Assembly (NCBI GenBank): GCA_017380355.1
Contig: JAFOED010000112.1
Span: forward strand, 1 to 6,590
DNA from: Ruminococcus sp.
Lineage (GTDB): Bacteria > Bacillota > Clostridia > Oscillospirales > Acutalibacteraceae
Length of the DNA: 6,590 bases
Direction: 5' to 3'
Shown here: piece after piece, positions 5,935 through 6,590 of the stretch
Layout: every line of letters starts with the position of its first letter
How positions within the stretch are numbered: the stretch's first letter is position 1
Program-made: the position numbers and the translations under genes
Notes under the pieces: model-generated
The model's database searches: none
What the model saw: only the letters and a program-made list of their open reading frames with translations
Told to the model about the DNA's origin: nothing

Positions 5935-6590
5935 ATGAAAAAACTCTCAAAAAGAGCTCTCAGCCTCGTGCTCGCTATCGTTATGTTAGTTAGCATCTGC
6001 GCAGTTGCTCTCACAGCTAACGCTGCTGATTCTGTGACTATCTATTACAGAAACTCTAAGAATTACGGCACAGTAAACGCTTACTACTGGTCAAGCGCTA
6101 CAAATTCAGGTCCTGTTCAATGGCCTGGTGTTGCTATGACAGCTGAAGGCGACAACATTTACTCAATCAACGTTCCTGCTGGCAATAATATGATTATCTT
6201 CAACAACAGCAGTGGCGACCAGACAACTGACCTTACAATTCCTGCTGACAAGAACCTCTACGATGGTAAGTCAGGCGCTTGGGAAGTACATCAGGTTGGC
6301 CCTAAGATGCCAAGAATCGAAGCTTCTAAGAAAGATGGTTCTTCATTCAAGAGCGAGACTTTAGACGTTACACTTACAGTAACAGACGCAGATTCTGCTT
6401 CTTACAGCGTAAACGGCGGTGCTGCTAAAGCTTTCACAGGTACAACAACAGTTACTATCGGTGCTGGTGTTGCTGCTGGTTCTACAATCACAATCGCTGT
6501 AAAAGCTACAAACGCTAACGGCACAACAGAAAAATCATTCACATACACAAAGAAAGAAGCTGGCGTAGTTTCTGACGGTGACGGCTCTAC
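5935..6590 (+). CDS. Secreted starch-binding protein with an N-terminal CBM26-like module (5' part; alpha-amylase or starch-adhesion protein)
   Basis: The frame is open from ATG 5935 to the window edge (218 codons, no stop), so it is truncated at its 3' end. AGGAG at 5922-5926, eight bases upstream, fixes the start. Residues 1-30 are a classic signal peptide (MKKLSKR, hydrophobic core, TANA then ADS, with likely cleavage after Ala30). Residues 33-118 resemble starch-binding module family 26: VTIYYRN, VNAYYW (48-52 region), WPGVAM (63-68), IYSINVPAG and MIIFNNSSGDQTTD. Tyr37, Tyr50 and Trp52 are candidates for the aromatic sugar-binding platform. Residues 126-206 form a second beta-rich, Ig/chitobiase-C-like repeat (SETLDVTLTV, ASYSVNGG, TTTVTIGAG, TITIAVKATNANGT, SFTYTKK), common beside CBM26 in Ruminococcus and Eubacterium amylases. 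A catalytic GH13 domain, more CBMs or a dockerin may follow but are not visible. Codon use is strongly skewed (GCT, AAC, ACA, CTC), suggesting high expression. Confidence 0.85.
   Translation, partial: MKKLSKRALSLVLAIVMLVSICAVALTANAADSVTIYYRNSKNYGTVNAYYWSSATNSGPVQWPGVAMTAEGDNIYSINVPAGNNMIIFNNSSGDQTTDLTIPADKNLYDGKSGAWEVHQVGPKMPRIEASKKDGSSFKSETLDVTLTVTDADSASYSVNGGAAKAFTGTTTVTIGAGVAAGSTITIAVKATNANGTTEKSFTYTKKEAGVVSDGDGS

Overview
The window looks like a chromosomal segment of a low-GC, Gram-positive gut Firmicute, most likely in the Ruminococcus/Oscillospiraceae neighbourhood. This is inferred from strong AGGAGG-type ribosome binding sites, AT-rich intergenic DNA, a class A penicillin-binding protein with a Thr/Glu-rich tail, and a secreted protein that starts with a starch-binding (CBM26-like) module of the kind common in Ruminococcus amylases and starch-adhesion proteins. 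The genus is an inference and was not tested by any search.

Layout: (1) Positions 1-242 hold the 3' end of a + strand deoxycytidylate deaminase-type gene, closed by a clear intrinsic terminator (261-294). (2) A second hairpin (349-393) terminates the facing, minus-strand transcription unit. (3) From 5230 down to 406, three minus-strand genes lie head to tail: a bifunctional class A penicillin-binding protein, homoserine dehydrogenase (hom) and aspartate kinase (lysC). The gaps are only 44 and 11 bases, so they probably form one operon. (4) About 180 bases of AT-rich DNA separate this operon from a divergent small gene (5411-5722) for a membrane-anchored or secreted 103-residue protein resembling the C-terminal domain of BofC. 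(5) After a T-rich gap carrying a strong extended -10 promoter, a gene for a large secreted carbohydrate-binding protein begins at 5935 and runs off the window.

How the genes fit together: LysC makes aspartyl phosphate, the first step of the aspartate family pathway (lysine/diaminopimelate, threonine, methionine). Hom commits the semialdehyde to the homoserine branch. The gene between them in the pathway (asd) is not here. Aspartate semialdehyde also feeds diaminopimelate or lysine for peptidoglycan, so an operon joining a peptidoglycan synthase to hom-lysC could make metabolic sense, although it may be only a chance neighbourhood. The deaminase (dUMP supply for dTTP) and the starch-binding protein are separate units.

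Most of the window is ordinary housekeeping content. I found no mobile element, tRNA, rRNA or CRISPR array, and no convincing new system. The observations most worth checking are the internal ribosome binding site and start codon inside lysC (a predicted separate beta subunit), the degenerate ACT domain of Hom, the small BofC-like protein, and the truncated starch-binding protein.
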